Shown here piece after piece: positions 1 through 11,216 of a stretch of DNA of 64,000 bases. The DNA comes from Amaurobius ferox. Its lineage: Eukaryota > Arthropoda > Arachnida > Araneae > Amaurobiidae. The position numbers and the translations under genes are program-made. The stretch is taken from contig OX578150.1 in the NCBI GenBank assembly GCA_951213105.1, positions 21,368,022 to 21,432,021 of the forward strand, given 5' to 3'. The notes under the pieces were generated by a model. That model saw nothing but the letters and a program-made list of their open reading frames with translations, had not been told where the DNA came from and ran no database searches. Within the stretch, counting starts at the first letter, position 1; each line of letters begins with the position of its first letter.

Positions 1-74
1 TTACTGGCAAAAATTAAATTAGAATTCCAGTTTTAACAAAAAGTTATAAAAAGTGATATATTTAAACTATTAAA

Positions 75-75
75 T

Positions 76-112
<37 letters not shown>
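75..112. repeat. (CA)n-(TA)n microsatellite
   Basis: About 10 CA units followed directly by about 10 TA units, lying just inside the intron that starts after the AK5-like exon. Simple-sequence repeat with no coding meaning; the reading frame through it is an artefact. Confidence 0.95.
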
Positions 113-114
<2 letters not shown>

Positions 115-126
115 AATGTGACTTAC

Positions 127-748
127 CTATTAGAGCATTTGCACTCTGCACCATGGACATAGCTTGCAAAACAGAATCCACTACAGCACAAGCAGGAACT
201 GCAGTTACCCTATAAAAACCTTCTATTGTCATTCTTGTCTTTAACATTGAACAAGTTGAAATATGCACCACTCCTCTCAGTCTTCCTACCACCCGTTCGC
301 ACAGTTCATCAATTTTTGTACCTAGTCCCCCCAGCACAGATACCACTGGTACTTTGGGTTTTGCCAATATTGGAGGCGGATTGTGGTATAATATGTATGT
401 ATTCCTGAAATCCTGTTGCTCCAAGGAAGTTCGAGTTCTTGTACGAGCACTGATGGGAGGAAGCGGGGTACTCTGCCTGGAGTTATCAGACCAAGATGAT
501 GAGTAGGAATCTTGCTTTTTTGGTGTAAGGGGTGGTAAAATCTCTTTGGACTTTCGTTTTTTTGCGTTTACAAATGTGCTCCATTGCACTTTGGTTTCGC
601 TGTTGGATCTCACCTCGTCAAGGCAACTCTGGAGATATCCTATGTGGTTTTCGGGCCGGTGGTACATAAGTCCAGCCATCAGGCTTTCGAACAACTGTGG
701 GATTTCCCGCTTGGAGAGATACGACTTGACCTCGGCGTAAGATACCAT
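127..748 (-). CDS. AK5: Adenylate kinase 5-like, first coding exon (partial gene)
   Basis: N-terminal exon of an AK5-type nucleoside monophosphate kinase, a cytosolic enzyme that transfers phosphate from ATP to AMP; the family carries a DPY30-like N-terminal segment followed by two kinase domains. Residues 5-60 contain REIPQLFESL and GLM..RPE...YLQSCL...V.W.TFV, which I recognise from the AK5 N-terminus. A basic, serine/proline-rich linker follows (about 62-130), then the start of kinase domain 1 (about 131-208). The start at 748 has A at -3 and G at +4 and matches the family N-terminus; in-frame ATGs up to 922 are less likely. The exon ends at 127 before a GTAAGT donor (121-126), phase 1; the remaining exons lie beyond the left edge. 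Oddity: the P-loop position (residues 140-147) reads GGLGTKID, lacking the glycine-rich GxGK core, so domain 1 looks non-catalytic. Confidence 0.78.
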
Positions 749-1737
749 AGTGCCGGAAGGGAGCCGCCGATGCCGCCGTGGTGCCGGATGGAACATCTGG
801 ACACGCCGGACAATCCACGAGGGAATGTCTAGCACAACGAAAACACCAAGACAGATTTCCGAGGGCGCTGATAGCGTCGCACAGTTTCCATAGTAACGGG
901 CTACGTCACGCCGTCCAAACAACCCCTGCCGGAAAAGACTACAATCATATTTCGTAGAAAGGTCGCTTCAGGGCGATTGAGAAAGTGGAAAAAAGTTTCC
1001 GGACCGAAATAAAGCGGCATTAACGAGCCCCCCGCTGGTGGCATGGGAATACCCACGAAAGTTAATTGAGAATACATTATCTAATATTACATTTCGTCTA
1101 ATAAATCAGGGTCTGAAACGGTTTCTTAATTTTAGGGAAAGGGCATGGTACATAATGAGTTTTGTAACTAGTTCGTGTTAAGAAAAATCATGTAATGGTC
1201 AAGGTAAAAAGATTATAGTTTATTACTTTTATCAGTATCTTTCGTTTTGCTATAAAAGTTAATAACAGCTTCTTACTAATGATTGTTTTAAATAAATTTC
1301 GGAGACACTACAAAAAAGCTTTTGTACACTAAAAAAATGTCTATGGTGTGAGTCTCCACTTTACCTTCTCATACATTCATAATCCCTAGTGTTTAGTTCT
1401 CCTAAATTTGGATACTAATAATTATCAGAATGAAAGAGAACATACATCTTTTTAAAATTTTGTACCTAAGTTAGTTTTTAAAAATATTTCGTAAAAATTC
1501 TGTAAAATTCCTTTTTTAAAATTGTGCCATGTCGATGGATGCATTTGGCTTACCTGATTACGGATTCAGAAGGTTATAAAACTTGCTTATCTGTCAACAT
1601 CTCGAATTCGTAAATTGTCGGGAAAACAACACTTTCTGTATACAATTGTATGAGAACGTTAAAATTTGGAATTCTACATGTATTTGTTATTATTTATTTC
1701 TTCACGAAAAAAACTGATTTTAATTTGGGTTTTTTGC
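749..1737. promoter_or_regulatory. 5' flank of the AK5-like gene; no gene seen
   Basis: The first 250 bases are clearly richer in G+C and CpG than the rest of the region, as expected for the 5' UTR and promoter of the minus-strand AK5-like gene. I see no convincing TATA box. From about 1080 the sequence turns AT-rich and I find no coding region, repeat or RNA gene. Confidence 0.35.
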
Positions 1738-1739
1738 AG

Positions 1740-1795
1740 TAAACGAAATTGAAGAACGGTTCAAAGAAATTCAGATTGGTATTGGCGGAATTTAA
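1740..1795 (+). CDS. Possible terminal exon of an unidentified plus-strand gene
   Basis: A T-rich tract ending in an AG acceptor (1738-1739) is followed by a short open frame of about 18 codons (EIEERFKEIQ...GIGGI) and a TAA at 1793-1795. The peptide is charged and helix-like, and codon use looks coding rather than random, but I recognise no family and no upstream exon. Could equally be chance. Confidence 0.18.
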
Positions 1796-2177
1796 ATGCT
1801 TGGGGGCTTAACACAGTTGTTCCTGGGCTCATCTAAAACGTCATCATGTTTTGCTCTCTTGTGTATAATTTTCCAGTTATTTATAGATGTTATATTAATA
1901 CATTGGGATTTACAATTTTTCTGTTTACTCTTGCTTCCTTATTTGAGTTTATATAAAGCCAAAAACAACCTCAGTGGTGACTGATGGTATGAATCTGGAT
2001 TCCCTTAAGCACTTGAGTTTTGAAGTGCTCTTGACATCCTAATCCTTGTCATAGAAAGTATTTTTTCTTTTTTCTTGTATACATAGATTTTCAGTTTCCC
2101 ATACCTCTAACAAATTTATTATTATTATTATTATTACTATTTGAGAAAAAGGGGCTTATGCTATTTCTTTTTTGTAG

Positions 2178-2240
2178 GTTTTCGGAATTACACGAATCAA
2201 AGAAACTATACCGCACCCAGATGAAATTCAAATGTCAAAG
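2178..2240 (+). CDS. Possible internal or terminal exon, unidentified
   Basis: A pyrimidine tract with TAG acceptor (2176-2177) precedes a 63-nt open stretch and a GTATTT donor-like site at 2241. One frame reads FSELHESKKLYRTQMKFKCQ and runs on to a TAG at 2257-2259; another reads FGITRIKETIPHPDEIQMSK. Plausible exon shape only; no homology recognised. Confidence 0.18.
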
Positions 2241-2259
2241 GTATTTACAGCGTTCATAG

Positions 2260-2908
2260 AGATCTAAAAAATCAGAAAAAATTATTAACATTATAAAGAC
2301 CAGTTGATCTCATTCTCCTCCTTAGATGCCGTTTGTCATGCGAAATTTTGTATTGTTTATTTGTTAGCGTCCATTCTTCAGAGGTCAAAGGCGAGACTTA
2401 TCGGCTCTTTTTCGGGTGCGTTAGAATAATTTAGCTTAGCAGTAGATATAGTTATTGCTTGCCATAGATATTTTGCTCATAATTGCCATGATTCATACAT
2501 ATATATAAACACATTTTTAAAATGTTAGTTATGTATTGCTGTAACTGAGAAAAATATACATCTGTAAAAGAAATAAAGATTATTATTTTAGTGATGAATT
2601 GTATATATTTTAATGTAATGTATTGTGTACACAGGGATTATTCAAGACATTTGTCAGTGGTGAAAATTTTTATTGCAGATTCAGACACACAGTACACTTA
2701 GTTCACCGGGGAACGGTCGCGCCACCTTTTGCAACAAGTCAAGTCGCATCAGGTCTGAAATACCCATACAAATATATGGTTTGACTTTGAACATTATTTT
2801 CATAGTCTGTTTTTACATGACCAAATTCTAAATTTTGGCAAGTCTGTTTGTGCTTAAAGAGAGTACCTGTAAATAAAATTTGCATTTTATTAATACACCC
2901 GTATCCTT
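2260..2908. other. Stretch without recognised gene
   Basis: AT-rich sequence between the possible exon and the hAT relic. Polyadenylation-like AATAAA occurs near 2570 and 2875. I see no gene, RNA or clear repeat here. Confidence 0.5.
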
Positions 2909-3744
2909 CTATTCTTTTGTTTCAGACAATGATGAACTGCTTCTTTTACAGGATATCCTTCTAATGAACTGCCTTCTATTGAAATGCTCATCAAAGTATC
3001 TAATGTGCTTTCCGATAACCTCTTCCTTAACAGATTTTTTATTATTTTCATTTGGGAAAAATGTCTTGTGTGCAACACAATGTATTCCAAGAGCTTCACA
3101 GACTGTATTTCCAACTCCTTCCTGTTCCTGAAATTCAACTTGCTTGTTATGAATTTTCTTCACTGTTCCATTATTTCTTCCAGTTAACACGGATGCACCA
3201 TCAGTTGTTATTGCACAAAGCTTCAAGATGTCTATATTGTTTGAAATCAAATTTTGCAACACCTTGCTTGAAATACACTCAGCATCTAAAGTAATTTTAA
3301 CACCAAGAGTACCTTCATCTTCATCATGCTGCAAAACGTCAATAATTTTAAAATATCTACTCTGTAATTCTCCAGTTGAAGATAAATATCGGCAATGAAT
3401 AACTAATTGCTCTGTCACTGAAATGCCCGTTGTTTCATTAAACTCAATGGTAAACCATGGAGATTTCTTCAATTCTGTCAAGTGTATTTGTCTTCAAGAA
3501 CTCTGGAGAGACTCAAAAGCATTTCACGAACTGCATTCATACCACAATACGTTGCATTTTTTGCAATATGAAGATTTTCTATTATATTCAAACTTAACAA
3601 TATTGTTAAATCTAACAGTGCTTCCATGTTTGTTATGTATGGAATGCTTTGTTTGCATAAAAAGTACAAGCAACCAAACATATGAATTAAATATTTCTCT
3701 CTAAGTTTGGTATTGATTACTGAAATTGCATTACTCTGTGCTGC
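2909..3744 (-). pseudogene. hAT transposase (ZNF862/ZMYM-like), C-terminal part, broken
   Basis: Remnant of a hAT-superfamily transposase (RNase H-fold cut-and-paste enzyme). Two adjoining frames (3478-3744 and 2909-3481) contain family features such as WFTIEFNETTGISVTEQL, and CAITTDGASVLTGRNNG around an acidic residue of the catalytic core, followed by a degenerate CVAHK motif. The normal downstream insertion domain and C-terminal dimerisation region are missing, so the gene is truncated. The N-terminal part lies at 12111-12658 on the same strand; the two are separated by an LTR retrotransposon and share the 5-bp duplication GCTGC (3740-3744 and 12111-12115). Family homology is secure; completeness is not. 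Confidence 0.8.
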
Positions 3745-4640
3745 TGTCCTAAGGAAACTTCCTTTTTTAGGACACGCCTGGTTAGTGCGCGAAGAAGAAA
3801 GAAGGCCGTATTTTTAAATAATAACATTAATTTATTTACAATATTTAAACCTATATACAAGAAAACATAATACACAAAATGCTCCTCTTAACATATCTGC
3901 ATTGATCACCCATTCTAATAACAAATCAAAATAAACATTGGTAAGGAGTCTCATAGACTAATTTGGAACAGATGGTAAGCTATCATGAAAACACCTGACT
4001 TAAACTGGTAAAGATTAATTTATTTGGAGTTAACTAGTTTATTTACTTGGAGTCAAAATGTACTTATTTAAAATGGAGAGGGAGAGAGAGCTAAAAGATA
4101 CAAATCAGGCACAGGCCCTTAAATGAGTAACTCACCAAACAATCGCCGAATAAACAACATCTCTCTGAACAGCATTTCTCAGAGGACCCTGTTTGTGAAC
4201 ACTTCTTTACTCACTCCAAACTCAGTTCCTTCTTCTCGCTCCTCTTTTAAATTCTGAAAAACTCTCTCTCTCCAAGATTTTAAAACACGCCCTTGAGGCG
4301 CACACAAACATCCCATTGGATTCAGGGTCTTAACCCCTTGACCCCAAAGCAACGCCATTGGCTTTTAGACCCCCAGAAACAAAAAGCCCCTTTTCAAGCC
4401 CCTGCGAAACCGATACTCTTTCGGCCAACTAATTCAAACCAGCCGAGAACCCTATGGCCCGTCCGAAAAGGACGCCCGTTAAATCATTCGTACGAATACG
4501 AGATCTAAAGACGCTTCGACATCCTGGTTTTCTATTTCAAGTGCAGATGGCCGAACGAAAAGGCTGACCCCCCAAAAACAAATAAGAAGACTCTAGGTCG
4601 CACTCCCGAAAATATTGGCTCATGGGTTTACCATGCGACA
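3745..4640 (-). repeat. 3' LTR (element orientation)
   Basis: 896-bp LTR ending in TG/CA and near-identical to 11217-12110. The inner edge is preceded (minus sense) by a purine-rich tract GGGGAAATGGAGG, the expected polypurine tract for plus-strand priming. Confidence 0.93.
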
Positions 4641-4660
4641 ATATACCTCCATTTCCCCAT
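4641..4660 (-). promoter_or_regulatory. Polypurine tract of the LTR element
   Basis: In minus sense the bases beside the 3' LTR read AATGGGGAAATGGAGGTATAT-like, directly before TGTCGCATGG of the LTR. Position and composition fit the plus-strand primer of reverse transcription. A second similar tract occurs near 4780-4797. Confidence 0.55.
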
Positions 4661-7600
4661 TAAAAAATTCCAACATCCAAAAATTCAAATTTCAAAAATT
4701 TAAAAATTTAAAATTTTATCATCAAAAAATATTAAGCAAATTACAATATGCTAGGGCGCAATACGCCTTTTCAAAATTACCCCCATTTCCCCATTAAAAC
4801 ATCAAAAATCCAAAAATTTAAAAATTTAAAAAAAATCAAATTAAAAAAAACAATTTTACAATCAAAACCATAAGGAAAATAAAAAATGTGCTGGAGCGTA
4901 ATCTGCTTTCCTTCCAGCCACACAGAAACCAACCTCTGAAAACAGAAGTTTCCTCCTGTATAATAAAACACATAAAAACATCATATTGCACATAAAAGAA
5001 AAAAAAAACAATTGTCAATATAAACACAATACAATAAAATCAAAATATAAAACAAATTGGTGAATTCAGGACAACAAATCAGAAAGTCTGTTATTTGTGT
5101 TGCACTAAGCTGTACAAAGTCACTCAAACAAAATTACTTTTCTCACTGATAATGTTTTTTTAGTTCTCCAAAAGTTTTTGCAAATTGTCCACCCAAAAGG
5201 CAAAAGCAATGGGATCAGGCATCCCCTGAAAATAGTTCCCTACGTGGTGTATTTTGTTGGCCACTTCTTCTTACAAAATTTATCATAGTGCCTGCATTCT
5301 TCCTTGTTTGTGATAAGTGTTAATGGAATAATCACTGTGGAGAAAGTATATCACCACAGTAGTTGTTGATTGACAGCAATGATGAGGAGTGTCTATTCTG
5401 TGCAAACCCCATAAACACATAGTAAAATATTGAACACAATGTCCGATGTCTGGCCGTATAAATTGACTCGAATCTGGAACCGTAGAAAACTGGAACGTGG
5501 ACAACTGTAGACAACTGGAAACGTGGAAAAGTATGCATTGTAAAAAGAGACCGTAGAAATCACGGAAACAGTAGAAATCAGACGGTAGAAATCACAGGAA
5601 CGTGCAATTGCCTGTTTTGTATACAAAGTCTGATACATGTAAATTGTTTATAACGAAAGGCATGTCTGTGGCTATAAATGGTTATACGCCTTGTACTTGG
5701 CATAAACTGAAAAGAAAAACTGATGCAAAATGCTCTATAATGGCAAGAATTGCTACCCATTGTGTAGCACATTTCTACATATTTTTGTGACCAATGTGCG
5801 TATTGTGACAGTTTTAACATCAGTGCTGAAGAGAACCGCAGTCACCTCGCACAGTTCAGGACACAGTTCTTTCGTGTGGTATCGTGCACTTTCTGCACCC
5901 CGTCCTTAGAGGAAAAAAACAAACACCGGTGGAATCTTCTGTACCCCGTCCGTAGAGGAAAACCAACATAGTAATTTTCTCTGTGCTGATCTGAACGACA
6001 TATCGACATTCTACAATGCCGTATTCAGTCATCAAAAATTGTTTATATAGTGTTGGCATGTGCCAACATCCGGTCACCTGCTGACCCGAGATGAAAATTG
6101 TTGAAATGAACATATCATATAGCACCATCCGTGCGCATCACCTTGGAGTTTTCGTGCTGTGCAAACTGCTTCAACAGTATTATGAATAATTTTTATACAA
6201 AATACAAAATATATATATATATAGACTGGCCTTAGTGACGGCAAAGTTACCACCAAGAGACCCAGCCAATATGCACTTTATTCTTCTCTCCCTCCGAGAA
6301 CAAAACATTTTAAAATAAAATTGCAAAATTTCCTAACTGCATAAACATGCAAGTAAAAAAAAGTATAAAATTTTACTCTCTTAGCTATGAAAAACTTTAC
6401 TTCTTTACATATAAAAAAACTCTACTCCTTTACATATACAACTTTACTGCCAAAGGCAACTTTACGTTAAATAACATGTTTCATATACCATGAAATTCAA
6501 AATTCAAAACCATAAAATATCACATAAATTTCCATAATTAAATTACATCATCTAAACTAAAAAATTTTCTATCCAAAGAAAAAAAATCAAAATCATCCAA
6601 CATATTAAAATATCTCATTAATTGCAAGTTACAGAAAATTATATTTCCTGCCAAAAAATGAATGTTTCAAACCCATTCCAAAATGTTACATTTAGCTATG
6701 TCTAACCCGTCGCTTAAAACTTGACTTTATTTCACATTTACAGTGTCTTACTGCATAAAAAACTTCTTTTTTTTTCTACTATTTATTCTCTAGTTTGTAT
6801 GAAAAAACGAAAATATCTCTCAAACGTGTACCTTTCAGAAAATAAAACCACACCTCGCAAAATTTTGCCTGAAATATGAAACTAAACCAAACTTACTTTC
6901 GAAAAGGAAAAATTTACCCTAAGTGCTAATATTTTGTTTCATTAAGCAAAAACATCTTATTCCCAATTTCCTCACTTCCTTTATTTACTCTACAAAAGGG
7001 TTTTATCACACTTTTTATTAATACTTTCGCCACTTTATGCATTACGCCTTATTTTCCTTAAAATAGCCTTATGCTACACCTTAACCTATAAATTTTCCCT
7101 TTTTATAAAAATGAAATACCATTCACCTTCATTTTTATCCTATCCATTTTTATATATCATGAAAATACCACTATAAATCTAACCACACTATATCCTAGCA
7201 TATTATTTACTGCAAAATACATATTTAACCATGACATTTTATGTAGGTAAAAAGAAAACACCTTAATAAGAAAACCCAAAACACAAGTGAAAATACCATA
7301 TATTTTTCATTTAGAAACACTACTTAAAGAAATGCTAAAATAGTGATAATATCCAACTTAATTCTCCCACAACTAACATTTTCTAACCTTTTAACTTCCA
7401 ATGCTTTGTTAGCGTTCACTATATCCGAAGGGAAAAAACAACTAACAAATCTCACCTTTCTTTTCTAAACTACCCATAGAAACTAAAAAAAATATCCCTG
7501 TGTTCAGGAAATATGCTGGCACTGTCACCTTCTCTACTACGTGTAACGATTTAAGAAAAATTACTGTATCCTTAAATTGATTCCCTTGTGAGCCCCGTCG

Positions 7601-8545
7601 TAACCTAACAAACATATCATATTATCTATTCCGAATTATTTATTCAATTATGTGTGTTTTAACAAAAGTAAAATATAAGTGAATGTAGGAAAGTACCCTT
7701 TATAGACGATAAAATATTATTGAATAACAGTTAAGAGATACAAAAAAAAAATGGAAATACTTTTTCTTTTTTTTTTAATTTATTTTTAAAAAAAATCCTT
7801 TCAACGTTATGTGTCATCAAGAGATGAAAAAAAACCCTTTGTTGCGCACCCAAACAGTATGATTCAATTGCCAAAATATAGAAAAATACACTCTAAATAA
7901 CAAACATCACACAATTCTATACGCAGAAAAAATAAAAACAATACAATATATCTGCAATATATAAATAAATACAATATATCTGCTAAAACCACTCCTCCTT
8001 CCTTTGTAACCATTTCTGTGTGTGTAGCGCTTTGCCTGTGAAAATGACTCTCAGTTTGGAGTGTTGAAGAAACCCCCATCGCGACGTATCAAATTTCAAC
8101 CTTGTGGTCAAAATAGAAAGATGTTGCCCCTTTTGAAAACATCTGCGTTGTGTGAACAAGAAACTGTGGCCTGTACGACAACTTTGGAGAACCCTTGTGT
8201 TTGCCATAAAATTAGAACCGTCCATGTTAACTGAGATAAAAATTGCAAAAAATTCTGTTGTCTTTGAAAATTCGATTATCTAAACAACTCACATTCCATA
8301 TATTATTTTCAGAACCATTTGTAAAATTTTTGTAAACTCGTACCCATAACATATAAAAGGTTTATTATAATCTCACATTACTTCTAATTTCAGCAAAAAT
8401 TTTGTTCTAAAACTAAAAATCACTCAAATGTGTATTAATTAAATAATCTTCGCGACCAAAATTATAAAATGTCAAAAATGAAAATTTGTCCCAAAAATGC
8501 TATACCAAAAATTTTAACTGAATACGACAAAACCACCCAAAATAT
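4661..8545. other. Decayed, AT-rich interior of the LTR element
   Basis: Nearly 3.9 kb between pol and the 3' LTR. Short minus-strand frames exist (for example 5856-6128, 7864-8225) but none shows a motif I know. Short phrases such as GTAGAAATCA recur around 5540-5600, suggesting local slippage. An envelope-like gene would lie here in an errantivirus-type element; I see no signal of one. Poly-T/A tracts occur at 7742-7790. Confidence 0.6.
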
Positions 8546-9110
8546 TTAGTATTCTGTGTAATTCACCCTAGGAGTTTGTCTGAAAGAATAATTTTTATTA
8601 GTGCGAGAAAAAGACACTTGTTGGTGTGTATCGGTCGGAGTAGATAATAACGGCGATTTCGAACAAGATGTATGTGTGTGTGTGTCCGCTGTATCCGAGA
8701 TGCTAGTGGGTGTATTTACATTTGAGGGTAGATTTTTGTCTGTCTCTTGGTCCCATAGAAAAAATGGAGTTTCGGATTCTCCGCTCGTCTCTTGTTTTTT
8801 TGAAAGCAACGGAATTCTGTGATTCCTCAGTTGTCTGCTGATTATTTTCGCTTCCATCAATTTTTAAAGGATCCCGCCTTTCAATCATCAAACGCAAGCG
8901 ATTTATGTGTGCCCTAAAGGTCTTGGAATAAGGCATATTTATCTGTTTTATGTCATAAATAAATCTGTTTATTTTTTTTACAACACTGTAAGGTCCCAGC
9001 CATTTAGTCTTTTTAAACGATTTCACGTGATTTTTCAAAAATACTTTTGATGTGGACCTCAAAATTGGATCAAAATATACATAATCAAAAGCATACACAA
9101 AATTTAAGAA
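8546..9110 (-). pseudogene. Gypsy-type pol remnant: integrase C-terminus (GPY/F module)
   Basis: The minus-strand frame contains VKSFKKTKWLGPYSVVKKI followed by a short beta-like segment and FRAHINRLRLM, the typical GPY/F module and tail of Ty3/gypsy integrases, which bind DNA near the LTR ends. Upstream catalytic DDE and zinc-binding parts are absent. A frameshift near 8850 moves the serine/threonine-rich tail into another frame that ends at 8546. This is the only recognisable protein left in the retrotransposon and sets its orientation. Confidence 0.75.
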
Positions 9111-9333
9111 ATATACAAACAGATTAATACCACCAAAAATTTTCAAACCACATCGTGGACCAAAAAAGTTTGCCTCACAAAAACAAAACTGATATACATT
9201 TCCTCTCGATATACATAAAATCATTATCCAAACCCCGTTATTGAATATATTCCCATGGGAAAAAGAAACCACTTTTTATCTCTACATAAATTTGGAATAA
9301 ACATTCTATCTAAATTATTTCAAATAGACTCAA

Positions 9334-9336
9334 GAG

Positions 9337-9367
<31 letters not shown>

Positions 9368-9368
9368 G
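9334..9368. repeat. Poly-T tract
   Basis: An uninterrupted run of more than 30 T in the interior of the LTR element; possibly the tail of a lost short insertion on the minus strand. Confidence 0.9.
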
Positions 9369-9520
9369 TACTTAAAATAGCATCTATCTAATTTCGCTTC
9401 CAAAAAATTTCTTGATGTTACCATTTTCCCCAAAAAATTCTTAAATTCCAAAAAAAATTCTTAAACATTCCCCATTTACATGTAAAATGCAATCAATGAC
9501 ATATATAACAAGTAAAAATA

Positions 9521-9555
9521 TACGTGGCATGTTTTTTATGTAAGTACCGTTTTGC
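9521..9555 (+). repeat. mariner left inverted terminal repeat
   Basis: Matches the reverse complement of 10822-10856 with two mismatches in 34; binding site for the transposase N-terminal domain. Confidence 0.88.
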
Positions 9556-9675
9556 GATTCCGCCGCCGCAGCGCTACGGTCGGCGTTCCGCGCATGCGCG
9601 CTGGTTACCTACATCTCTTGTCTACGCACTGACGCCATTACAGTCTGATTCTTCATTGTATACGTTGTTTACTGA

Positions 9676-10755
9676 GTGTTTAAGATGCCTCCGACAATCG
9701 TGAGTCCCGCCGATTGTGAAGTACGGGCTGTTATACGATTTCTTAGTGCTAAAGGCGTAAAACCGATCGATATTCATCGTGAGATCTGTGAAGTTTACGG
9801 ACAAAACATTATGAGTGATGGAATGGTAAGGAAATGGGTGAGAGCATTTAAAGATGGCCGCACAAATGTGCATGATGAAGAACGGAGTGGGAGTCCTTCG
9901 GTCTTTAATGAAGATTTGGTGCAGAAAGTGGAAGAAAAGGTGAGAGAAAACAGACGCTTTACAATTTCATCAATGTGCGACTGGTTTCCTCAATATTCTC
10001 GTAGTGTTTTGTATCGCATTGTGACCGAGAACTTGCATTACCGGAAATTGTGTTCACGTTGGGTTCCAAAAATGTTGACGGATTTGCACAAAACCCAACG
10101 TTTAGGCAGTGCATTGACTTTCCTTGAGCGGTACCACAATGAAGGTGAAGATTTTTTAGACCAAATTGTTACTGGTGACGAAACATGGGTGGCCTACGTC
10201 ACACCAGAATCAAAACAACAATCCATGGAATGGCGACATTCATCATCACCCAAAAGAGTGAAGTTTAAGCAAACAATTTCTGCCCGGAAAATCATGTGCA
10301 CAGTTTTTTGGGACAAAAAAGGAGTATTGCTAGTGGAGTTTCTGCCTCGTAATGAGACAATCAATGCAGCGTCTTATTGTGAGACATTGAACAATCTGCG
10401 TCTTGCAATCCAGAATAAAAGACGTGGCAAGTTGAGTAAGGGTATCGTTTTGCTGCATGACAATGCCCGTCCACATGTGGCTAATCGGACCAAAGATCTC
10501 ATCAAATCTTTTAAATGGGAAACTCTAGATCATCCTCCATACAGCCCTGATCTGGCGCCCAGCGACTACCATTTGTTCCTGCACTTGAAGAAACACCTGG
10601 GTGGTCAGCGTCTTCAAGACGATAACGAAGTCAAAACAGTTGTGATACAGTGGTTAACAAGTCAGGCGGCAGAATTTTATGAGGAGGGTATTCAAAAACT
10701 GGTGCCACGTTATGACAAGTGCCTCAATATTCACGGAAATTATGTAGAAAAGTAG
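9676..10755 (+). CDS. mariner transposase, apparently intact
   Basis: Cut-and-paste transposase of the IS630-Tc1-mariner superfamily, mariner (DD34D) group. 359 residues from the ATG at 9676; an ATG three codons on (9685) is equally possible, and family proteins are usually about 345-355 residues. The N-terminal helix-turn-helix region (about 10-120) binds the terminal repeats. WVPKMLTDLHK (129-139) is the interdomain linker motif. Catalytic acids are visible: D168 in TGDETW, D262 in HDNARPH and D297 in SPDLAPSDYHLF, with 34 residues between the last two. No stop or frameshift is seen, and the inverted repeats are preserved, so this copy may be functional. Confidence 0.95.
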   Translation: MFKMPPTIVSPADCEVRAVIRFLSAKGVKPIDIHREICEVYGQNIMSDGMVRKWVRAFKDGRTNVHDEERSGSPSVFNEDLVQKVEEKVRENRRFTISSMCDWFPQYSRSVLYRIVTENLHYRKLCSRWVPKMLTDLHKTQRLGSALTFLERYHNEGEDFLDQIVTGDETWVAYVTPESKQQSMEWRHSSSPKRVKFKQTISARKIMCTVFWDKKGVLLVEFLPRNETINAASYCETLNNLRLAIQNKRRGKLSKGIVLLHDNARPHVANRTKDLIKSFKWETLDHPPYSPDLAPSDYHLFLHLKKHLGGQRLQDDNEVKTVVIQWLTSQAAEFYEEGIQKLVPRYDKCLNIHGNYVEK

Positions 10756-10821
10756 ATTAAGGTACAGGCTTTCATGTAGAAATAAAATTATTGCGATATC
10801 TTTGCACGTCTTTTTTTAATT

Positions 10822-10856
10822 CCAAAACGGTACTTACTTAAAAAACATGCCTCGTA
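10822..10856 (-). repeat. mariner right inverted terminal repeat
   Basis: Partner of 9521-9555. A likely polyadenylation signal AATAAA for the transposase lies at about 10781, between the stop codon and this repeat. Confidence 0.88.
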
Positions 10857-11099
10857 TATATACACATAACTCTCACAAATTTTAATTCTTTGTATTTTAT
10901 CAATATAACTTTAAAATAGCACATATTTTCATGGCAAATGAAACAGTTTCTACTTTTATCCAATGTTTAAAAATTTCTTCTAAATTTCTCATATTAAAAT
11001 TTATTTATTACTAGGGAAAAGAAAAAAATTTTTTATTGCAGATATTGACATTTATTATTTGCTTTATCTTTTCATTTTTTTACAATCTTTCCAAAAAAA

Positions 11100-11216
11100 T
11101 CTTCCTTGGTTAGTGAACCAAACATAATTCATATCCTGGTCGTTGGCGCTAAATTATTTTCATTCGTTAGTGAACCCACCATAATACGTATCCTGGTCTA
11201 AGGCGCCAATTTTATT
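11100..11216 (-). promoter_or_regulatory. Primer-binding site region, imperfectly duplicated
   Basis: In minus sense the bases just inside the 5' LTR read TTGGCGCC then GACCAGGATACG, in the position of the tRNA primer-binding site (starts TGG, pairing with a tRNA CCA end). The same module (GCGCC...GACCAGGATATGAATTATG...GGTTCACTAAC) occurs a second time about 60 bp further in, so the leader is a two-unit imperfect repeat. I cannot name the primer tRNA with confidence. Confidence 0.55.

Larger units (their letters stand above)
9521..10856 (+). mobile_element. Complete mariner transposon nested in the LTR element
   Basis: About 1336 bp bounded by 34-bp inverted repeats: left begins TACGTGGCATGTTTTTT, right (reverse complement) TACGAGGCATGTTTTTT, both running to AAGTACCGTTTTG with two mismatches. 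TA dinucleotides flank both ends, the usual mariner target site. It carries one long transposase frame and sits only about 360 bp from the 5' LTR, so it arrived after the retrotransposon did, or entered that element's lineage before it moved. Confidence 0.92.
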
